From Candidatus Poseidoniaceae archaeon (GTDB lineage Archaea; Thermoplasmatota; Poseidoniia; Poseidoniales; Poseidoniaceae): a stretch of DNA of 10,713 bases. A program made the translations under genes and the position numbers. Every line of letters starts with the position of its first letter. Position 1 is the stretch's first letter. A model generated the notes under the pieces. That model worked only from the letters and a program-made list of their open reading frames with translations. It was not told where the DNA came from and did not search any database. Below are positions 9,801-10,713 of this stretch, piece after piece. Where the stretch lies: the NCBI GenBank assembly GCA_022452125.1, contig JAKURJ010000056.1, positions 1-10,713 of the forward strand, given 5' to 3'.

Positions 9801-10713
9801 CCCACAAGATGCATCCAGTAGTCCTGTAGATACTGATGGCGATGGCTTGTGTAACTACATCGATAGTGACGATGACAATGATTCATTCATTGATACTGAT
9901 GAGATCATGTGTAACTCTGACTCATTAGACGCATCCTCTGTGCCTATTGACGATGACAACGATGGAATCTGTGACGCATTGCAGTCTGATAGAGACCTGG
10001 ATGGATGGGCAGACGGTCCTGAAGAATCCTGTGGCTCTGACCCAGATGATGCTTCAAGCGTACCAGTCGATTCTGATGGTGACATGATTTGTGATTCACA
10101 AGATGATGATCGTGACGGAGATGGTGTCGGTAACAATGTCGATGACTTCCCAGATGACCGCTCTGCATCCAAGGATACAGACGGAGACGGTAAGCCAGAT
10201 TCGCTATCAGGAGCTTCAACTTCTGACCCACCACTTGTAGAAGACTTCGATGATGACAATGACAACTGGTCAGATTACGATGAAACAATGTGTGGTACTA
10301 ACCCACTTGATGAGACAGACTTCCCAACCGATTCTGATGGTGACGGAACTTGTGACGCTCTAGAAGATGACACTGACGGTGATGGTGTTGCAGACGCAGA
10401 AGACGCATTCCCAATGGATGGCGATGAATGGCTAGACACTGATGGTGATGGAGTTGGTAACAATGCTGACGGAGACGATGATGGCGACAATTGGTCTGAT
10501 GCTGATGAAGATAGATGTGGTTCAGACCCACTAGATTCAGGAAGCGTACCTGCAAACATTGAGGACGACGGCACATGTGTTGCAACAAAGACCAGTCCAA
10601 AGAAGGATGATGATGACAGCAGTTCATCCACAATGTGGTGGCTTTGTGTCTGCTTACCGCTTCTGCTCCTTTTGGTATTGATACGACTATTGAATTTAGC
10701 AAGAGAGATAGGG
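1..10713 (+). CDS. Giant multidomain surface protein, partial at both ends (RCC1 repeats, propellers, Ig-like domains, Asp-rich modules, C-terminal membrane anchor)
   Basis: Reading frame 1 is open for all 3571 codons with no stop, so this is one uninterrupted coding region that continues beyond both window edges. The start and any signal peptide are upstream of the window; the stop should lie just downstream, because the frame has already passed through a membrane helix into a basic tail. The protein is built only from extracellular-type modules, listed separately here, and I saw no enzyme active-site motif. Its composition is acidic and rich in Ser, Thr, Gly and Asn, with very few Lys and Arg and many cysteines in regular pairs, which suggests an exported, disulfide-bonded protein. 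Domain families are recognised by eye. The likely role is adhesion, ligand binding or a cell-surface stalk (inference). The style matches Marine Group II archaeal giant surface proteins. The reading frame is near certain; the function is not. Confidence 0.96.
862..1794 (+). other. Beta-propeller-like domain A with C-x3-C-x5-W hairpins
   Basis: Residues 288-598 are made of divergent units of roughly 50-90 residues. They alternate an Asp/Gly turn followed by a hydrophobic strand (DADGNPHIVH near 342-351, IDSNGDLRLLTV near 388-399, VAPDGTISIAH near 474-484, FDGDGTPWILL near 523-533) with strands of the form L-x-F/Y-x-A/T then G-x-W (KFAAYDNGMWSVE near 314-326, then VDGIWTED near 366-373). This pattern is typical of extracellular propeller repeats that read like D-x-N/D-G-x-P-H-I. 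Two units carry the same small hairpin, ACSSSC and SCSSAC, each followed five residues later by Trp. No sialidase Asp-box or catalytic residues were seen. The exact propeller family is uncertain. The domain sits between two RCC1 blocks. Confidence 0.6.
1804..1923 (+). repeat. Asp-rich calcium-type module 1
   Basis: Residues 602-641 contain a D-x-D-x-D-G loop (VDGDGDGWTG), then E-L-S-C617-G-T-D, then P628-S-D-F-D-E-D-G-R-C637-D. The loop resembles EF-hand-like and thrombospondin type 3 calcium-binding loops, in which Asp side chains at alternate positions coordinate Ca2+. The two cysteines are exactly 20 residues apart, the same spacing as in the distant C-terminal copies. This single copy sits between propeller A and RCC1 block 2 and probably acts as a stiff calcium-dependent linker (inference). 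Confidence 0.8.
1960..2370 (+). repeat. RCC1-like repeat block 2 (three repeats)
   Basis: Residues 654-790 hold three well-formed RCC1 blades with cysteine pairs C663/C673, C708/C718 and C760/C770, each exactly 10 residues apart. The first two contain ECWGTNAYGQLG and MCWGRNNMGQIG, the third YCWGDGGDSQSG. The strand before the first cysteine follows the usual pattern (DAGENHACAL, VGANHNC). After the third CWG the repeat does not reach its expected S-P-x-x-x-L strand until about residue 948, because a jelly-roll domain intervenes. Together with block 1 this makes seven complete cysteine-paired blades visible before the jelly-roll domain. Confidence 0.92.
2371..2805 (+). other. Jelly-roll / MAM-like beta-sandwich domain
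   Basis: Residues 791-935 begin with YDDDFEAATISSDW and continue with a Gly/Ser stretch that includes a SGSNSFKSSG turn (about 826-835). They then run through GAVSFDYKTD (around 854-863), a small C864-x5-C870 loop, LSFSIDG (874-880) and SGMHTLRWSFVKDG (902-915), ending in GDYVAVDNIQI (923-933). The succession FE-x-W, GS-x-S, V-S-F-x-Y-K, L-x-F-x-I-D-G, G-x-H-x-L-x-W-x-x-x-K-D and D-x-V/A-x-V-D-x-I is the classic profile of concanavalin-like or MAM-like carbohydrate/adhesion modules found in many bacterial and archaeal surface proteins. It probably binds glycan or protein (inference). It is embedded in the RCC1 array rather than standing beside it. Confidence 0.7.
2821..4836 (+). repeat. RCC1-like repeat block 3 (eleven repeats)
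   Basis: Residues 941-1612 contain eleven RCC1-type blades. The cysteine pairs are C970/C980, C1028/C1039, C1092/C1101, C1147/C1161, C1215/C1225, C1276/C1293, C1336/C1346, C1392/C1402, C1438/C1462, C1509/C1519 and C1566/C1575. Nine have C-W-G after the second cysteine; the first and seventh read C-M-G. Some are degenerate in the GQLG segment (for example WGQRSDWSD and WGSNSQAQL), while the last three are more canonical (YGQLGTG, YGRLGYG, NGRTGQ). Long-loop linkers with GDQADEMGINLP (about 1244-1255) and GDQSNEMGVNL (about 1594-1604) match those of block 1, so the blocks share ancestry. Eleven blades is not a multiple of seven, so ring closure probably involves neighbours or more than one propeller. 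Confidence 0.92.
4843..5190 (+). repeat. Asp-rich calcium-type array 2, ending in a split module
   Basis: Residues 1615-1730 are a string of D-x-D-x-D-G loops: DSDLDG, DTDDDNDG, DTDDDG, DLDDDNDN, DLDGDG and DTDDDGDG. They are of the thrombospondin type 3-like kind that chelates Ca2+ and gives a rigid rod. One intact module lies between C1687 and C1707, again 20 residues apart with P at about position -9 from the second cysteine. C1646 and C1664 form a further pair with different spacing. A third module starts with DGDGWSDVDEQAC1727 but stops after the first cysteine; its second half appears near residue 2100 beyond propeller B. A dockerin was considered and rejected, because the two dockerin helices and their paired spacing are not seen. 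Confidence 0.85.
5191..6294 (+). other. Beta-propeller-like domain B
   Basis: Residues 1731-2098 show repeated strands following Asp/Asn-Gly turns: IASDGTLYMTT (about 1858-1868), IAVDSNGDVHLLAYH (1901-1915), FTVDSNNQPHLALMK (1954-1968) and LELDSNNDIHLAWVD (2008-2022). Between them are Y-x-Y/W-x-x-D segments ending in S-x-x-W. This is the same general extracellular propeller style as domain A. No catalytic motif was seen. The flanks are the two halves of one Asp-rich module, so the whole propeller looks inserted into that module's cysteine loop. The exact propeller family and number of blades cannot be settled by eye. Confidence 0.6.
6298..6360 (+). repeat. Second half of the split Asp-rich module
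   Basis: Residues 2100-2120 read L-D-S-T-V-Y-P2106-S-D-Y-D-G-D-G-I-C2115-N. This aligns without gaps with the second half of intact modules such as L-D-E-T-D-F-P-T-D-S-D-G-D-G-T-C at 3436-3451. The Pro lies nine residues before the Cys in both. It has no cysteine 20 residues upstream; its natural partner is C1727, on the far side of propeller B. Confidence 0.75.
6376..6612 (+). other. Putative Ig-like (He_PIG-type) domain 1
   Basis: Residues 2126-2204 carry the core signature of the putative Ig family common in prokaryotic surface proteins: I-S-P-S-L-P-A-G-L-T-L-x-x-x-T-G-E-I-S-G (2134 onward, core about 2155-2173), then a Y-T-I-T-T strand and a final L-T-I strand. These are about 80-100-residue beta-sandwiches that act as spacers or adhesion modules. 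It differs from the other five in standing alone, between propeller B and propeller C. Confidence 0.8.
6628..8100 (+). other. Beta-propeller-like domain C (SBBP-type repeats)
   Basis: Residues 2210-2700 repeat the pattern of seven-bladed beta-propeller (SBBP) repeats: D-I-V-L-S-M then L-W-A-K-S-I-R-G-N-G, followed by D-V-D-D-N-G-N-I-Y-A-L-F, then F-x-F-D-G-V-T and T-V-I-L-A-K-W-D-Y-Y-G-N-L-Q-W-A (about 2266-2347). A second cycle has PWVAKVNTNGQVQWTS (2415-2430) and DGSVTAAGHVSAS (2453-2465). A third has SSWIAHADSSGNWLWAE (2489-2505), and a more divergent one DSNDIAHVLIDMH (2602-2614) leads to DNSDSIYFTGYHGSKFMH (2653-2670). Possible disulfide pairs are C2409/C2439, C2542/C2563 and C2679/C2686, one set per unit. 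The role is unknown, probably structural or adhesive. Confidence 0.68.
8146..8436 (+). other. Putative Ig-like (He_PIG-type) domain 2
   Basis: Residues 2716-2812 contain the PCGLSFNPGTGYISGTPQNGC core (about 2759-2779), a close match to the putative Ig signature L-P-x-G-L-x-F-N-x-x-T-G-x-I-S-G-T-P, followed by YTITV and FEVTF strands. Two cysteines, C2760 and C2779, bracket the core and could form a disulfide, which the other copies lack at that place. It starts a run of four Ig-like domains. Confidence 0.85.
8440..8724 (+). other. Putative Ig-like (He_PIG-type) domain 3
   Basis: Residues 2814-2908 open with PAVPEVSYNSADTTQTYTRG and the ITPIAPTG strand, then carry PPLPAGLSVNSTGHIIGTP (2858-2876), the canonical core, and close with a VPFTITINEP strand. 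C2891 and C2896 lie in the E-F region (S-C-N-S-W-N-I-C). Spacing to the next domain is only a few residues, so the domains form a tight rod. Confidence 0.88.
8725..8979 (+). other. Putative Ig-like (He_PIG-type) domain 4
   Basis: Residues 2909-2993 start APVISYADSEYEFFKDVPI and contain SWEISPALPTGLSLRGDG (2941-2958), then IVGIP, NYTIWANNTGGSG and a closing LEITV strand. No cysteines are present. The NNT sequon at 2978-2980 is in the same place as NNS in domain 6, and the surrounding YTIWANN is identical, so these two domains are close relatives. Confidence 0.88.
8986..9243 (+). other. Putative Ig-like (He_PIG-type) domain 5
   Basis: Residues 2996-3081 contain VSWSIEPTLPSGIFFGTNNG and TIWGTPSTLTESAVYTINAT, then a closing ATVTISVL strand. 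The core pattern I-x-P-x-L-P-S-G-I-x-F, G-x-I/T-x-G-T-P and Y-x-I matches its neighbours. It is followed directly by an Asp-rich string, and that junction is repeated after domain 6. Confidence 0.86.
9247..9414 (+). repeat. Asp-rich calcium-type linker between Ig domains 5 and 6
   Basis: Residues 3083-3138 read as D-T-D-L-D-S-I-P-D, then D-D-D-I-D-G-D-G-W-S-N, then C3110 and, 20 residues on, C3130 within DQDRICDLLD. It is a full copy of the cysteine-bearing Asp-rich module and ends at DTSDD, where Ig domain 6 begins. In the C-terminal array the same element is followed directly by further Asp loops. Confidence 0.85.
9418..9708 (+). other. Putative Ig-like (He_PIG-type) domain 6
   Basis: Residues 3140-3236 carry SWAISPALPLGLEFNG (3172-3187), then TGTISGTPTELS (3197-3208), IYTIWANNSNSG and a FQITLSVLE closing strand. 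The domain is slightly longer than its relatives because of an extra PGRSTSD loop before TGTISG. It lies alone between two Asp-rich segments. The sequon NNS at 3218-3220 mirrors that in domain 4. Confidence 0.88.
9709..10578 (+). repeat. C-terminal Asp-rich calcium-type repeat array
   Basis: Residues 3237-3526 form a stalk of D-x-D-x-D-G loops with an underlying module of about 40-90 residues: DGDGWS-x-x-x-E, then C-G-S/T/E-D/N-P-x-D, then S/F-x-P-x-D-x-D-G-D-G-x-C-D. Five intact modules are seen, with cysteines C3264/C3284, C3304/C3324, C3344/C3364, C3431/C3451 and C3506/C3526, all exactly 20 apart. Between some of them lie plain thrombospondin type 3-like units such as DGVGNNVDDFPDDRS (3374-3388) and DGVADAEDAFPMDG (3381-3434 region and 3460 region of the array). 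This class of repeat binds Ca2+ and stiffens when calcium is present (established for thrombospondins; inferred here). Sea water calcium would keep it rigid and hold the other domains away from the membrane. Confidence 0.9.
10579..10632 (+). other. Charged and serine-rich juxtamembrane linker
   Basis: Residues 3527-3544 hold K-T-S-P-K-K followed by four Asp and then four Ser. They join the last Asp-rich module to the membrane helix. The stretch has no predicted fold and looks like a short flexible hinge. Confidence 0.75.
10636..10692 (+). other. C-terminal transmembrane helix with basic inner tail
   Basis: Residues 3546-3564 read W-W-L-C-V-C-L-P followed by a run of Leu and Val up to I3561, then R3562-L-L. 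This is the only strongly hydrophobic span in the window. The outer side is acidic and the inner side has R3562 and R3568, so the positive-inside rule gives an extracellular bulk and a cytoplasmic C-terminus. Two cysteines (C3549, C3551) lie at the outer end. No LPxTG or PGF sorting motif was seen. The tail continues past the window edge with A-R-E-I-G. Confidence 0.88.

Noticed and set aside
9247..10578. CRISPR array or DNA-level satellite
   Set aside because: Repetition is at protein level, with variable DNA, no constant spacers and an unbroken reading frame.
9855..10631. Minus-strand open frames of 114-136 codons, Ser-rich or His-rich, in the last kilobase
   Set aside because: They lie opposite the Asp-rich array. 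GAT/GAC codons read backwards give few stops and a repetitive Ser or His bias; the plus frame is clearly the coding one.

Overview
The whole window is the inside of one giant gene. Frame 1 of the plus strand is open from base 1 to base 10713 (3571 codons, no stop, no frameshift), and both ends run off the window, so neither the start codon nor the stop codon is visible. No intergenic DNA, RNA gene, promoter, terminator, mobile element or CRISPR array was found. Residue numbers below count from the first codon of the window.

The product is a very large, acidic, Asp/Ser/Thr/Gly-rich extracellular mosaic protein with a C-terminal membrane anchor. The order is: RCC1-like repeats (residues 1-270); a beta-propeller-like segment (288-598); one Asp-rich calcium-type module (602-641); more RCC1 repeats (654-790); a jelly-roll/MAM-like domain (791-935); a long RCC1 array (941-1612); Asp-rich modules (1615-1730); a second propeller-like segment (1731-2098); the second half of a split Asp-rich module (2100-2120); an Ig-like domain (2126-2204); a third propeller-like segment of SBBP type (2210-2700); four Ig-like domains (2716-3081); an Asp-rich linker (3083-3138); a sixth Ig-like domain (3140-3236); a long C-terminal array of Asp-rich modules (3237-3526); a charged/Ser linker; and one transmembrane helix (about 3546-3564) followed by a basic tail. 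This layout predicts the bulk outside the cell and a short C-terminus inside.

The style is that of giant surface proteins of marine planktonic Euryarchaeota (Marine Group II, Candidatus Poseidoniales): intronless, moderately AT-rich, Asp-rich modules with CG-DP-type and DGDG-C elements, RCC1 repeats, putative Ig domains and a single C-terminal helix. This assignment comes from remembered family style, not a search. Some marine bacteria carry similar mosaics.

The most striking structure is modular. All 18 RCC1-like repeats carry a cysteine pair, eight intact Asp-rich modules have two cysteines exactly 20 residues apart, and accessory domains appear to be inserted inside repeat units. A whole propeller splits one Asp-rich module, and a jelly-roll domain sits inside one RCC1 repeat. 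The likely job is adhesion or ligand binding at the cell surface, but no catalytic motif was recognised and the ligand is unknown.
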